DNA of 64,000 bases from positions 97,923 to 161,922 of the forward strand of contig NZ_SLWQ01000004.1 in the NCBI RefSeq assembly GCF_004342425.1, in the 5' to 3' direction. This DNA comes from Dokdonella fugitiva (GTDB lineage: Bacteria; Pseudomonadota; Gammaproteobacteria; Xanthomonadales; Rhodanobacteraceae). Each line of letters begins with the position of its first letter. The first letter of the stretch is position 1. Positions 16,255 through 25,904 of the stretch are shown one piece after another. The position numbers and the translations under genes are program-made. A model generated the notes under the pieces. It saw only the letters and a program-made list of their open reading frames with translations. It did no database searches and was not told where the DNA came from.

Positions 16255-18015
16255 CTACGGCACCTCGAAGCCGTCGGCGAAGATGGTGTCCGGCGTCCGC
16301 TCGATTGCTCCCATGTCGAACGTGCCGGCCCCGTCGGGTTTGGGCAAGTCCTGCGGACGCGGCGTACCGATGAGGTCGGGAATGTTGCCCGAACCGGGTC
16401 CGCAGGCATCGACGGCGGGCGAATCGGCGCCGGGCGCGTAGATGCCCGCGGGATAGGTACCGCTCGTGTCCCATGCGGGGTCGGCGACGACGAGGCCTGT
16501 CACGCCGGGTTGGCCGGCGAGCATGCCGTCCTCGTGCACGAGCACGCAGTCCACGTTGAATGTCATGCCCGTCGGGGCCGCGAGCACGACGCCGCTCGAG
16601 GCGCCGTTGTCGTCCCAGAGGATGCTGTTGTTCGCACTGAAGATGCCGGCGGCGTCGAAGCGGACCAGGGCGTCGTCGTCGGCGCCATTGTCGGCGATCG
16701 TCACGTAGCGCAAGTCGACGTAGCCGCCGGACGAGCGCAGCAGTTCGGGCGCACCATGGTTGCCCGCGACGTGCGTGTTGATGAGTGTCACCCCCGTGGG
16801 CGGCGCGGCGACCTGCACCAGGCTCGCCTGCGCGGCGTCGTTGTCCGCGAACACGGCGTTCCAGGCGAGCAGGCTCGCATCACCGGCCAGGGCGAGTGCG
16901 CCGCCGGCGCCATCCGCATGGTTGCCCTTGAAGCGCGGGCAACCGTCGAACGCGCGGCCGCAGTTGACGACGATCGGCGCGTCGACCATCAACAGGCTCG
17001 CATCCGCGTACAGCGCGCCGCCGTTGCCGCCGGCGCTGTTGTCGTCGAAGTGCACGCCGCGGAACGTCAGCGACGAACCCGTGCCGACGCCCGTCAGGTA
17101 GAGGCCTCCGCCGCTGCCGCCCGCATGGTTGCCCGATACGGGGACCGGCTTCAGCGGCGTCGAGGTGCCGAGGTTGAAGGAGCCGCCGGAGGCCCAGACG
17201 CCGCCGCCGGATCCCACGGCCGTGTTCGAGCGGATGCCGACCTCGGGGTCGCTCGCCGATGACGGCGCCGGGTACAACGCGGTGCCGCACGCCTGTTGCG
17301 CGATGCCGCCGCCGTCGACGCCGGCCTGGTTGCCCGCCACGGCGCAGTAGCGATCGCAATACATCGTCGCATTCGTGCAGTACAGGCCACCGCCGTCATG
17401 ATCGGCGACGTTGTCGCGAATCGTCGCGGGTGCCTGGTTGCCGACGAGGATGAGGTGGGGCGCGCCGGCGACCGCCTCCTCGATGCTCACGCCGCCGCCA
17501 TTCACGGCACTGTTGTCGTGCACGTCGGTTTCGAACAGGGTCACGACGACGTTGCCGCGCACCCGCACGCCGCCACCGTTGCCGGGCACGTGGCCGCCGG
17601 TGACTTCGAACGGACCGAGCGTCACCTCGAACCGGTGCTCGTCACCTGCGACCGAGCCATCCACTGTGATGACCGGCACGCCGCCATTGCCCGTGCCGTC
17701 GAGCACGACGTGTCCGTTCGCGGCCTGCAGATGGCACGACGGCATGCCGCCGCTGATCGCCAGGCCCGTGCTCGCCGCGGGCGTCGGGATCGTGATCGCG
17801 GTCGCCGTGTAGGCTTGCGCGCTGGTGACGTAGATCGCGAGGAAGTCGGGACTCGGCGATGCCGCCCACGCGTCGACCGCAGCCTGGATGGTCGTGTAGT
17901 CGCAATCCGGATCACTTGCGGGACCGACGAACACATACTGCGCCGTTGCCGCGGGTGCGGCGAGCAAGGCAACGAGGACGGACAGCGACGACGACCAGCG
18001 TGCGACGTGAGGCAT
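16255..18015 (-). CDS. secreted beta-helix protein with IFADGFE tail
   Basis: A 586-residue exported protein. The ATG at 18015 follows GGGAG and opens 'MPHVARWSSSLSVLVALLAA', cleaved near ATAQ. The N-terminal 'CDYTTIQAAVDAW' is the usual first strand-helix of pectate-lyase-fold proteins. About twenty rungs rich in GNGGG and D-N-x-A follow ('DHDGGGLYCTNATMYC', 'GGNGGALYADASLLMV'). The end 'GADSPAVDACG', 'TPRPQDLPKPDG' and 'FDMGAIERTPDTIFADGFEVP' is choice-of-anchor-Q-like plus the IFADGFE tail. It is a paralogue in architecture of the 2310-3884 protein. No active site is evident. Confidence 0.85.
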   Translation of the reverse strand: MPHVARWSSSLSVLVALLAAPAATAQYVFVGPASDPDCDYTTIQAAVDAWAASPSPDFLAIYVTSAQAYTATAITIPTPAASTGLAISGGMPSCHLQAANGHVVLDGTGNGGVPVITVDGSVAGDEHRFEVTLGPFEVTGGHVPGNGGGVRVRGNVVVTLFETDVHDNSAVNGGGVSIEEAVAGAPHLILVGNQAPATIRDNVADHDGGGLYCTNATMYCDRYCAVAGNQAGVDGGGIAQQACGTALYPAPSSASDPEVGIRSNTAVGSGGGVWASGGSFNLGTSTPLKPVPVSGNHAGGSGGGLYLTGVGTGSSLTFRGVHFDDNSAGGNGGALYADASLLMVDAPIVVNCGRAFDGCPRFKGNHADGAGGALALAGDASLLAWNAVFADNDAAQASLVQVAAPPTGVTLINTHVAGNHGAPELLRSSGGYVDLRYVTIADNGADDDALVRFDAAGIFSANNSILWDDNGASSGVVLAAPTGMTFNVDCVLVHEDGMLAGQPGVTGLVVADPAWDTSGTYPAGIYAPGADSPAVDACGPGSGNIPDLIGTPRPQDLPKPDGAGTFDMGAIERTPDTIFADGFEVP

Positions 18016-18155
18016 CTGCGGATCTCCCTTTTTCCGCCAACAACGATCAACGGCACGAAAATGAGACATCGCGGCCGCAAGGAGCACGGCTCCGGCCACC
18101 GATGCGGCCGACGGATCCATTGCTGCCGATCATCCCGCTCGTGCCGCGGTTCCGT

Positions 18156-18617
18156 TCAGTGTTCCGCCGGCGTGCCCGTCGCGCCCGCGGCGCACGGGAT
18201 GCTCGTCGCGGTGACGACATAGCCGGAGCCGCTCTTGCCGGCGTCGTCGACCCAGTGCGATGTGCCGGTGAATGCGCCGTCGGCGGCCTTGAGCTCGGCC
18301 GACCAGCCGGTGCGGCCGTTGCTCATGCCGATGCGGAACGACGTCGCGCCGGTCGGACGCCAGACGCTCGCGAGATCGGCATCGGACGCCGGCACGGACT
18401 CGACCGCGTAGCTGCCCGGGTGCGCCGGGACTTCAGCGTCGGTGAGCCGCACGTCGCGTGTCTTCGACGCGTCGTCACCGAAGGTGAGCCGATAGCAGCC
18501 GACCCAGAATGCGGTGCCTGAAGATTCCGCCAGCGCGGGACCGATGCCGCTGCTCGCCAATGCAGCGAGGAGGAACGCGGCGCAGGCGCGGCGGCGCTTG
18601 GAGGGCTTGCGGTGCAT
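18156..18617 (-). CDS. secreted hypothetical protein, 153 aa
   Basis: A 153-residue protein with a clear signal peptide ('KRRRACAAFLLAALASSG', cleaved near ALAES). The mature part is beta-rich: 'FWVGCYRLTFGDDASKTRDV', 'TSFRIGMSNGRTGWSAEL' and 'GTSHWVDDAGKSGSGYVVTA', with one Cys near each end (GCYRL and SIPCAA) that could form a disulphide. I do not recognise a family. The ATG at 18617 is chosen for the signal peptide. It is divergent from the 77-residue gene at 18701; it does not carry the IFxDGF tail. Confidence 0.6.
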   Translation of the reverse strand: MHRKPSKRRRACAAFLLAALASSGIGPALAESSGTAFWVGCYRLTFGDDASKTRDVRLTDAEVPAHPGSYAVESVPASDADLASVWRPTGATSFRIGMSNGRTGWSAELKAADGAFTGTSHWVDDAGKSGSGYVVTATSIPCAAGATGTPAEH

Positions 18618-18700
18618 GGGCGCACTATATCGCCGGTCCGCGACAACGTCGCGCCTCGCCTGTTCAGCGCCGAGCGGGCTGCAGCGAGTACGGTGGTCGC

Positions 18701-18934
18701 ATGCAGCTCTCACGCGCCCAGCTCGACGGCAACCTCGACCAGCTCGCCGCGGACCTCCCGGGCCTCGTCGGGAACCCGGATCGCGCGAACGCACTCGCCA
18801 CGTTCCATGAGCGTGCCGACGACATCCTGCGTTCGACGCGCTCGGAGGAAGACCGCCGGCATGCGCAGCATCGCATCGACGCGATGCTGCGCGAGCATGG
18901 ACTCGATGCCGGCCGCGGCGCCGCCTCAGGATGA
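18701..18934 (+). CDS. small helical protein, 77 aa
   Basis: A 77-residue soluble protein, almost all helix and strongly charged ('QLDGNLDQLAADLPGLVGNP', 'HERADDILRSTRSEEDRRHA', 'RIDAMLREHGLDAG'). The pattern suggests a small helical bundle. I do not recognise a family. It starts at 18701, 83 bp from the divergent secreted protein, and overlaps the end of the convergent lipase gene by 9 bp. Confidence 0.5.
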   Translation: MQLSRAQLDGNLDQLAADLPGLVGNPDRANALATFHERADDILRSTRSEEDRRHAQHRIDAMLREHGLDAGRGAASG

Positions 18935-19831
18935 TTGCTGCAACGGTGCGTAGTCGGTGACGCCGCCGTCGACGCGCACGAGCCGGTTCATCGCGAGCGA
19001 CCCCGATACCGGGCCTTGCGGCTGGCCAACGTGGTTGATCGCGTACCAGTAACAGTCGGCCATGCTGTGGTTGCCGTCGGTCGTGAGGTATTCGGCGGTG
19101 AAGTCGACCGGCGTACCGACGTGCTGGTAGACGGTCGAGCCGAGCAACGGCGGCGGCACGTCCGGGACGATGTCCTCGGTGTTGACGATGCGGAACGTCG
19201 GTACCGCGATGCCCCAGTTCGTGCCTGCGGCGAAACCCGGGTCACCGACGCGCGGGCTCGCGAAGTTGTAATGCACGTAGCTGCGCCCCGCGGCCGGCTT
19301 GATCGCGGAGTTCGTCGCGACATCGGGCACCGCGAGCGTCGACAGCGCCGCGCCCATGCTGTGGCCGGTGAAGTACAGCCGGCTCACCGCACCGATCTGC
19401 CCGAGCTGGCCGAGCAGCGCCGGACTCAGCGCCGCATAGACGTCGTTCCAGCCGACCTGCACGTTGCCGAAGCCGGCAGCAAGCGTGTACGGCGTCTGGT
19501 CGACCTCGGCATCGATGACCGCATCTGCCTTCGTCATCGTGCCGCGCAGCGCGATGAACGCATTGCCGGCGCCGTCCCAGGCGACGAACCCGAACGGCTC
19601 GGGCCAGGCGACGCCGAGCACGGTGACATTCGCCCACAGCGACGCGCCGTAGTTCAACGGCAGCCCCTTCGGCGTCCACTGGAACCGTGATTGCGATGGG
19701 TAGCCCTGCGCCTGCCACTGGTTGAACTGGTCGTACGCCGTCAGCACCAGCGACGCGCAGATCGCGGCCTCGCCGAGATTGAAGGTCGGCGGAAAGTACA
19801 TCGGCGGGCTCTTCGTCGGTTGTGTAGCCAT
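18926..19831 (-). CDS. class 3 (alpha/beta-hydrolase) lipase
   Basis: A 301-residue alpha/beta hydrolase. The nucleophile elbow is GHSMGAAL in 'RLYFTGHSMGAALSTLAVPD'. The Asp of the triad is likely in 'RIVNTEDIVPDVPPPLLG' and the His in 'TDGNHSMADCYWYAINH'. This is the order and spacing of fungal-type lipase class 3 (PF01764), as is 'AFIALRGTMTKADAVIDAEVD' before the elbow. No signal peptide is seen, so it is cytoplasmic or exported by another route. The ATG at 19831 has GGGAGG upstream; a GTG just before it is less likely. Lipase class 3 proteins hydrolyse acylglycerols. Confidence 0.85.
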   Translation of the reverse strand: MATQPTKSPPMYFPPTFNLGEAAICASLVLTAYDQFNQWQAQGYPSQSRFQWTPKGLPLNYGASLWANVTVLGVAWPEPFGFVAWDGAGNAFIALRGTMTKADAVIDAEVDQTPYTLAAGFGNVQVGWNDVYAALSPALLGQLGQIGAVSRLYFTGHSMGAALSTLAVPDVATNSAIKPAAGRSYVHYNFASPRVGDPGFAAGTNWGIAVPTFRIVNTEDIVPDVPPPLLGSTVYQHVGTPVDFTAEYLTTDGNHSMADCYWYAINHVGQPQGPVSGSLAMNRLVRVDGGVTDYAPLQQSS

Positions 19832-19910
19832 CACGCTCCTCCCGCAGGGAAATCCTGCTTTGTGCGCAATGTATACACCATTTCCGGTGAGCCGTCCCGC
19901 CGGGGGCGCA

Positions 19911-20273
19911 TCAATCGAGGTCGCTGGCTCCCGACACGCGGTCGAGGCGCCAGCCCGGGCGCGGGCGCGTGCCGTCCGCGGTGAGCCACTCGTGGCCGCT
20001 GACCAGGCGATAGCCGGGCATGCGCCCCGCCGCGGCCCAGCGCTGCACCGTTTGCAGCTGTGCCTGCGCCAGCCGGATCGCCAGCACTTCGCCGATGCCG
20101 AAGTCGACGTAGATTTCGTACCAGCGCAAGCCGGGCGGCGATTCGCGCGCGGGGATGATCAGGTGGCGGGAATCCGGCGCGTTGCCGCGCAGGTCGTCGA
20201 CGACCGGCGCGTCCGCGTCGATCTCGAACACCGCGATGCGTTGCCACGCACCGGCCCTGTTGCTTCTGTCCAT
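19911..20273 (-). CDS. conserved-looking hypothetical protein, 120 aa
   Basis: A 120-residue soluble protein. The ATG at 20273 has GAGG upstream. Features are 'RIAVFEIDADAPVVDDLRG', 'LRWYEIYVDFGIGEVLAIRL' and 'GYRLVSGHEWLTADG', alternating strands and helices of a small alpha/beta fold. No catalytic motif or membrane segment is visible, and I do not recognise a family. It lies between the lipase and DUF5694 genes on the same strand, with gaps of 79 and 112 bp, so joint transcription with either is possible but not shown. Confidence 0.5.
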   Translation of the reverse strand: MDRSNRAGAWQRIAVFEIDADAPVVDDLRGNAPDSRHLIIPARESPPGLRWYEIYVDFGIGEVLAIRLAQAQLQTVQRWAAAGRMPGYRLVSGHEWLTADGTRPRPGWRLDRVSGASDLD

Positions 20274-20385
20274 GGCGAACCTCCTCGGTGCCGCGACGCG
20301 CGTCGCGGCGGTACCGAGGTTGGCTTTTGCCGCCGAGTACAAATGTGATGAATCTCGCACGCGGGTGCGCTGAGGGAATTTCCCC

Positions 20386-21456
20386 TCAGCGACCGCCCAG
20401 GGTCTTTTCCGCGTCGACGATGTCGACGCCCTGCATGCGGCCGAGCAGGTCGTCGAACCACGGCTTGTGCGAACTGCCGACGATCGACAGCACGCGCGCG
20501 CCCGGCCGCTCCCGGAACGCCGCGCGGATGTTCGAGACCATGCGCAGGTTGCGGGTCTCCCAGCCGGCCACGTAGAACTGGCCGTAGTGCTGCGGCGACG
20601 GCTCGCGCATCGCGGCACCGAAGTCGGCGTCGACCACCGCGCGGAGCACCTCGGGACTGTTGATGTAGCGATAGAGCGCGAGCATGTCGCCGGCCTTCTT
20701 CAGTTCCTCCTCGCGATCGCGCATCGGCTTGGCCTTCACGCGCCCCGCCTCCCATGCCTTGCGTATCGCATCGGCATAGGCCGTTTCATCCGCCACGGTG
20801 ACGTTGTCGCCGGTATGGTCGTCGATCGGATGGACGCGCTGCAGGCCGAGGCGCACGGCGAGCCGGGCCGCGATCTGGTCGCTCTCGTTGTTGCGCGAGC
20901 CGCGCCTTGCCAGCAACGCGACGAGCGCGTCGTCGAGACCGTCGCCGGCATGCCGTTCCGCCTCCGGCAGCTGCCACCATTGCACGACGGCCGACGAGGA
21001 ATCGTTCGCGGCGAGGAACAGCGCGGCGAGATGGCGGCGCTGCGCCGCGGTCGGCCGCTCCGGCCACTGCGCGAGCGTCCTGTTCACTTCGGCGATCGCC
21101 GACGGCACGTCCAGTCCCGTCGCCTTCCGCGCTGCATCGGGATTCGCGCAGAACGGCTCGATGTTGTCGGGCGGATACACCGCCGGGTGGCGCGCGAGCA
21201 GGTCGCAACCTTCGCCCGATATGCCCTCGATCGTGATTACATCCGGCTTGAACGCCGCGAGGCGCTCGAGCACGGGGTCGAGCGCCCCCGGCTGCAGTTC
21301 CTTCATGCCCGACAGGTGCACGCTGCCGAGCACGAGCACCTGCGCGCGCGGACCCGCCATCGACTTGTCCAGCACCGACAGGTCCACGCCTGCCCGCGCA
21401 CTCGCGCAGGCCACTGCGGCCAGTGTCGCTCCGAATACCATCCACTGCCTCTTCAT
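20386..21456 (-). CDS. DUF5694-family exported protein (TraB/PrgY-like)
   Basis: A 356-residue protein with an export signal ('WMVFGATLAAVACASARA'). The mature part shows 'AQVLVLGSVHLSGMKELQPG' and 'KPDVITIEGISGEGCD', the G-S-x-H-L and IEG pieces shared by DUF5694 and the wider TraB/GumN/ChaN-like erythromycin-esterase clan. The C-terminus has 'RVLSIVGSSHKPWFDDLLG', with the second conserved His. The clan is suspected to be metallohydrolases, with the two His blocks and Glu as ligands, but no substrate is established. It is probably monocistronic. Confidence 0.75.
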   Translation of the reverse strand: MKRQWMVFGATLAAVACASARAGVDLSVLDKSMAGPRAQVLVLGSVHLSGMKELQPGALDPVLERLAAFKPDVITIEGISGEGCDLLARHPAVYPPDNIEPFCANPDAARKATGLDVPSAIAEVNRTLAQWPERPTAAQRRHLAALFLAANDSSSAVVQWWQLPEAERHAGDGLDDALVALLARRGSRNNESDQIAARLAVRLGLQRVHPIDDHTGDNVTVADETAYADAIRKAWEAGRVKAKPMRDREEELKKAGDMLALYRYINSPEVLRAVVDADFGAAMREPSPQHYGQFYVAGWETRNLRMVSNIRAAFRERPGARVLSIVGSSHKPWFDDLLGRMQGVDIVDAEKTLGGR

Positions 21457-21639
21457 TCACATCGCTCCGATTCGGGTTTGTCCCCGGGCGCGCGACGCGC
21501 CCATGGCGGAAGCGGCGATGTCGTGGCGCGCGACGCGCACGACGCGCGCTCGAAGGCGCGACGCAGCGGCGCGCGTGGCGAAGTACGCTCGCTTCTGTCG
21601 CGCTTCGATGCACGATGGAAGCGGAGCGTTTAAACGATG

Positions 21640-21891
21640 CTATCGTCCACCCTGGTCCGTCGGCGGCCGGTCGTCGAGTTCGCGCATGACTTCGGCGTCG
21701 CGCTCGTCACCGTCCCGCGCGTGGGAAAGTCCTTCCCGTTCCGCAGGCGTGAGCTCGTCGGTCGCCTCGTCCGCATTGCCGCGGATCGTTTCGCCGTCGC
21801 GCGTGTGTTCCTTGACGAAGCGTTCGGTCTCCTGCCGGTAACGGCGCGCCGACTCGTAGTCGCCTTCACCCTGGATCTTTTCGTCGCCCAT
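21640..21891 (-). CDS. small hydrophilic conserved protein, 83 aa
   Basis: An 83-residue, extremely charged protein: 'GDEKIQGEGDYESARRYRQE' followed by 'TERFVKEHTRDGETIRGNAD'. The IQGEGDYESARRY opening recurs in short proteobacterial proteins of unknown function, often found beside stress genes. It is probably intrinsically disordered or helical. The ATG at 21891 follows GGGAGC. It is divergent from the zinc-peptidase gene at 22092. Confidence 0.6.
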   Translation of the reverse strand: MGDEKIQGEGDYESARRYRQETERFVKEHTRDGETIRGNADEATDELTPAEREGLSHARDGDERDAEVMRELDDRPPTDQGGR

Positions 21892-22091
21892 CTGCGTGCT
21901 CCCGTTCGTTCCGATTGTCTGCGCGGTGCGCAGCGACGGCCGGAATAGCAGGCCGCGAATGAACGGCGTCTGCGCGACCGCGCACGGGTTCGCCTGCGAT
22001 TCAGCGCGCGCAGCCCGTGCCGTTACCGAGGACACATGCGCATGGGTGCGGTGGCAGGTAGCGTCGGCACTCCCTCAACGACTGGATCGCC

Positions 22092-23009
22092 ATGAACCCG
22101 CGTCTGAGCGCCCTCATCCTCGCCATCGCCGCCACGGCGCCGATTCCCGCCTTCGCGGGCGAAGCCCCGCGCGCCGTCGTGCGCACCGACGACGTCGACC
22201 TCTTCTACCGTCTCTACGATGCCACCGGCGGGCATCCGACCGCCGAGCAGTTGCAACGCGACTATCTCGACGCGGGCTCGGAAGGGCTGCACGAACTCGC
22301 CCGGCAGCGCAACGTCACGGGCGAGCGCATCGCCGATACGCTCGCCAAGCGCCCCGCGGTATACGCGGATGCGAAGCGCTGCATGGCCGTGCTGCCGCGC
22401 GTGCGAGACCGCCTCGAGAAGGCGATCGCGAAGCTCGCTGCGCTGTATCCGCAAGCGCGGCTGCCCCCGGTGACGATCGCGATCGGCCGCGGCAAGCCGA
22501 TCGGCATCGGCGGTCCACGCACGGGCGTGCAGATCGGACTCGAAGCACTGTGCGCGACCGACTGGCTCGATCCCGACGTCGAGCGGCGTTTCGTCACCGT
22601 GATCACCCACGAGTACGCGCACACGCAGCAGGCCGCGTCGCTCGCCGAAAACGAGCACCCGACCGTCCTGGAAGGTTCGCTCGCCGAGGGCGCCGCCGAA
22701 TTCGTCACCGAACTCGTCACCGGCCACGTGTCCTACCACTATCTCGCGGCGATGACGGCCGGACGCGGAAAGTCGATCGAAACCGCCTTCGCCGCCGACG
22801 TCGACAAGACCGATCTCTCCGACTGGCTCTACAACAGCAAGCCCGACAAGCCCGCCGACCTCGGCTACTGGGTCGGCTATCGCATCGTCAAGGCGTATTA
22901 CCAGCATGCGCGCGACAAGCACGAAGCGCTGCGCGGGATCTTCGCGATGACCGATGCGCATGCGTTCCTCGCCGCGAGCGGCTGGCATCCCGGCATCGAC
23001 CTCCGCTGA
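22092..23009 (+). CDS. exported DUF2268-like putative zinc protease
   Basis: A 305-residue exported protein (signal 'LILAIAATAPIPAFAG'). The motif 'FVTVITHEYAHTQQ' at about residues 166-179 is HExxH, with the downstream Glu in 'LEGSLAEGAAEFVTELVTG' as likely third ligand. The earlier 'PPVTIAIGRGKPIGIGGPRT' and 'LCATDWL' match DUF2268-type predicted Zn-dependent proteases. Substrates are unknown. The ATG at 22092 sits 11 bp before the signal core. It converges with the methyltransferase gene. Confidence 0.75.
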   Translation: MNPRLSALILAIAATAPIPAFAGEAPRAVVRTDDVDLFYRLYDATGGHPTAEQLQRDYLDAGSEGLHELARQRNVTGERIADTLAKRPAVYADAKRCMAVLPRVRDRLEKAIAKLAALYPQARLPPVTIAIGRGKPIGIGGPRTGVQIGLEALCATDWLDPDVERRFVTVITHEYAHTQQAASLAENEHPTVLEGSLAEGAAEFVTELVTGHVSYHYLAAMTAGRGKSIETAFAADVDKTDLSDWLYNSKPDKPADLGYWVGYRIVKAYYQHARDKHEALRGIFAMTDAHAFLAASGWHPGIDLR

Positions 23010-23044
23010 AGTGCTCGCCGCGCCGTCGACGACGGCCCGCGCGG

Positions 23045-23902
23045 CTAGCCGATGCAGGGACCGAACAGCGCGATGCGGTCTGCTTCGACGGGTTCCGGCG
23101 ATGCGAGCCACGGCTCGCGTGCGAGCACGTGCGTGCACGGCCCGTAGCTGCAGACGCGGATCGGACGCTTCCCGGCCTCGACGCGCAACGCATCGAGCAC
23201 GGCGCGCAGGATCGAGCCGGTGAACGGCGTGTAGAGGTAGAACACGGTACCGGTGGACAGATCCGCGGCGCGTGCGTCCTGTTGGACGAACACGACCCGC
23301 TGCAGCTGCAGGGCAGCGGCCGCGGCACGCGCGCGTTCGACGTAGGCCGGCTGCCATTCGATCCCGGTTGCGCGTGCATCGGTGCACAGGCCGACCAGCA
23401 TCGGGACGTGGCCGAGGCCCGAGCCGAGATCGACGAAGACGTCGCCTGCGCCGAGCGCCAAGCGCGCGACGAGATCGAAGACATGGCGCGCGGGTGTCGG
23501 CTGGTAGAACACCATCTCGGCCTCGGGTTCGGGCACGGCCGCGGGCGCTTCGAGCTGCAGCAGCCCGGCGACGAGATCGTCGAGGTGATCGTAGTGGTCG
23601 CCCCGCACGGCGCCACTCGTCGCCGCGAGGCGCAACAGGCGCTCACGGCCACGTCCGGCGCGGAGGTCGGCGCGCAAGCCTGCCGCGAGGCGACGATCGA
23701 CCGCTTCGAAGCGCGCCCGCAGCGCTTCGACGCGCCGAGCCGTGGCCGGATCGGGGTACGCGGGGAAGCACGTCTCGAGACGATCGAGGACCTCGCCACG
23801 CTCGCGCACGGATTCGGCGAGGTCGAGCGCCACATCGTGTTCGAGACGGTCGAGCCACTCGCTGCGATCGGGCACCGGCGACGGGGGATTCGGTCCTGGC
23901 AT
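23045..23902 (-). CDS. class I SAM-dependent methyltransferase
   Basis: A 285-residue protein. The N-terminal 110 residues are a helical domain, followed by 'EMVFYQPTPARHVFDLVARL' and the Rossmann glycine loop 'VFVDLGSGLGHVPMLVGL' (motif I), motif II 'ATGIEWQPAYVERARAAA', and 'VVFVQQDARAADLSTGTVFY' (acidic loop then strand 4). This resembles DOT1-like or rRNA methyltransferase architectures, in which the target is not readable from sequence. The ATG at 23902 is chosen; one at 23938 would add twelve residues and neither has a good ribosome site. Confidence 0.78.
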   Translation of the reverse strand: MPGPNPPSPVPDRSEWLDRLEHDVALDLAESVRERGEVLDRLETCFPAYPDPATARRVEALRARFEAVDRRLAAGLRADLRAGRGRERLLRLAATSGAVRGDHYDHLDDLVAGLLQLEAPAAVPEPEAEMVFYQPTPARHVFDLVARLALGAGDVFVDLGSGLGHVPMLVGLCTDARATGIEWQPAYVERARAAAAALQLQRVVFVQQDARAADLSTGTVFYLYTPFTGSILRAVLDALRVEAGKRPIRVCSYGPCTHVLAREPWLASPEPVEADRIALFGPCIG

Positions 23903-24049
23903 CACGCAAGCTTGCCGCAATCGGACGACAATGCCCATGTGCGATGCGTGGGGGCGTTCGATGCGGACCGCGCGCGGAAAAGGGGACCCGGCCGTGACGT
24001 CGGCGCATTCGGCCCTGGCCGCGCCCGCCCATGTGGCGTCGCAAACGCT

Positions 24050-25642
24050 TCAGGGCGAACGATGCCGGCCGGTGCGGAACGGGATCGGCGCACGCGGTGC
24101 CTCGGGCACGGGTGCGCGCCTGGCGATGCGAACCGTGTTGCGGCCCGCGAGCTTCGCCTCGTAGAGGCCTGCGTCGGCCTCGCGCAACAGCGCGTCGGCG
24201 CCGAGACCGCGGCGCGACAGTGCGATGCCGATGCTGGCGCCGACCGTGAGCGCGAGCGGATCGACGACGATGTCGCGCTCGAAGGCGGCGAGCAGCTTGG
24301 TCGCGATCGCTTCCAGGGCATCCATCGATTCGACGTTTTCGACGAGGATCGCGAACTCGTCGCCGCCCATGCGCGCGGCGAGGTCGCCGGCGCGCAGGTC
24401 CGCCTGCAGGCGGCGCGCGAACTCGCACAACACTGCGTCGCCGACCGCGTGGCCGTAGGTGTCGTTGATCGGCTTGAACCGGTCGACGTCGACGTACAGC
24501 ACGCCCACCGCATCACCGCTGCGCTCGGCACGCGCGAGCGCGCCGGCGAGGGCTTCGCCGAACTTCTTGCGATTGGCCAGCCCGGTCAACGGATCGGTCT
24601 GCGCAAGTCGCGCGAGTTGCTGCTTGGCGCGCTCCAGCCGCGACACCTCGAAGATGAGCACGAAGAACCCGCGCACGGCGCGTCGCGCATCGAAGTCGGG
24701 CACGCACGCGGCCTCGAAGTAGCGGTGCTCGTCGCGGAAATCGCATTCGGTCTCGAACGTGACCGTCTCGCCACGCCGCGCCGCGGCCATGTGCGATTTC
24801 AGCGCATCGCAGAACGTGCGCCCGACGACGTCGGACAGGCGGCGGCCGACGATCCAGCGCGCGTCGACGCCGAGCATGCGCGCGAAGTAGCTGTTGGCGA
24901 ACGTGAAGCGCTCGTCGGTATCGATGTAGGCGACCACGGCCGGCAGGTTGTCGGCGATCGCGCGCAGGTGTTTCTCCTTCTGCGCGAGCGAGCGTGTCAG
25001 GCGTTCGTTGCACATGAGCAGGAAGCCCAGCGACGCCGCCATCGGGAACGCCGCGCCCAGTCCGAAGGCGATGCTCTGCATGAAGCCCGGCGCGAACGGG
25101 CCGGAATTCTCGAAGCCGGGCACGAAGGTGCTGGCCGCGCGCAGCAGCAACGCCGCCGACAACGCCGCGAACGCAATGACCGTCAGGAGGCGGCTGCGCA
25201 TGCGTTCGCCGTGGACGATGAGCACCCACACCGCGATCGCGAGCTGCAGCCCGATGATCGCCGAGACGCTCGCTGCGCCCAGGCGATGGCTCGGCTCGAT
25301 GTAGGTGAAGGCGGTTTCGCAGGCGAGGATCAGCAGGACGGGCAGCAGCGACAGCAACCGCCGCCGCGGCAATCCTGCGAAGCTGCGCACCGCCTCGACC
25401 AGGCGCGCGAACGCGAGGCCGAGCAAGCCGTTGGCGACGACGATCGACAGCACGTCGGGAATCGCATCGCGCAACGCATACACCATCCAGCCGGTCGGCA
25501 GCAGCAGCGTGCCGGACATCCACAGCCGCAGGCTCGCCCGCAGCGGGGCCGGGTAATCGCGCAGGACGAAACGCAGGCTGATGCCGATGATCAGCGCGAG
25601 AATCGCCGCGATCACGATCGTGGATCGGATGTCCAAAGCCAT
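24050..25642 (-). CDS. membrane PAS-GGDEF diguanylate cyclase
   Basis: A 530-residue protein. Residues 1-190 form six or seven membrane helices, followed by a PAS domain at about 215-330 ('LRAIADNLPAVVAYIDTDER', 'FCDALKSHMAAARRGE', 'YFEAACVPDFD') and a GGDEF domain at about 345-515. The active loop 'ARMGGDEFAIL' (near residue 424) is intact. RAGD lies exactly five residues upstream, giving an RxxD inhibitory site, so the enzyme should make c-di-GMP and be product-inhibited. The ATG at 25642 fits the start of the first membrane helix. The signal is unknown. Confidence 0.9.
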   Translation of the reverse strand: MALDIRSTIVIAAILALIIGISLRFVLRDYPAPLRASLRLWMSGTLLLPTGWMVYALRDAIPDVLSIVVANGLLGLAFARLVEAVRSFAGLPRRRLLSLLPVLLILACETAFTYIEPSHRLGAASVSAIIGLQLAIAVWVLIVHGERMRSRLLTVIAFAALSAALLLRAASTFVPGFENSGPFAPGFMQSIAFGLGAAFPMAASLGFLLMCNERLTRSLAQKEKHLRAIADNLPAVVAYIDTDERFTFANSYFARMLGVDARWIVGRRLSDVVGRTFCDALKSHMAAARRGETVTFETECDFRDEHRYFEAACVPDFDARRAVRGFFVLIFEVSRLERAKQQLARLAQTDPLTGLANRKKFGEALAGALARAERSGDAVGVLYVDVDRFKPINDTYGHAVGDAVLCEFARRLQADLRAGDLAARMGGDEFAILVENVESMDALEAIATKLLAAFERDIVVDPLALTVGASIGIALSRRGLGADALLREADAGLYEAKLAGRNTVRIARRAPVPEAPRAPIPFRTGRHRSP

Positions 25643-25904
25643 GGCTGGCCCCCTGCCGGGCCAGTCTATGCCCGAAGCCCCAGGCGGTCCACCACGTGGC
25701 GGCTTGCCGGCCCGCCCGCCCCGGGGCGGTTTCCCCGCGGTTTTTGGGCGGCAACCGGCCATTCGACCGACGGTGCCGGGGTGCTGCGCGCCGCCCGCAT
25801 CGGGTCGCCGTCGCGCTCCGAGGCACGCTTGCGGCCGCGTGATGGGATTGTCCGCGCGCTTCCGTTGATGGCATACAGGACCGTCCCGCCCCGGAAAAAC
25901 GACC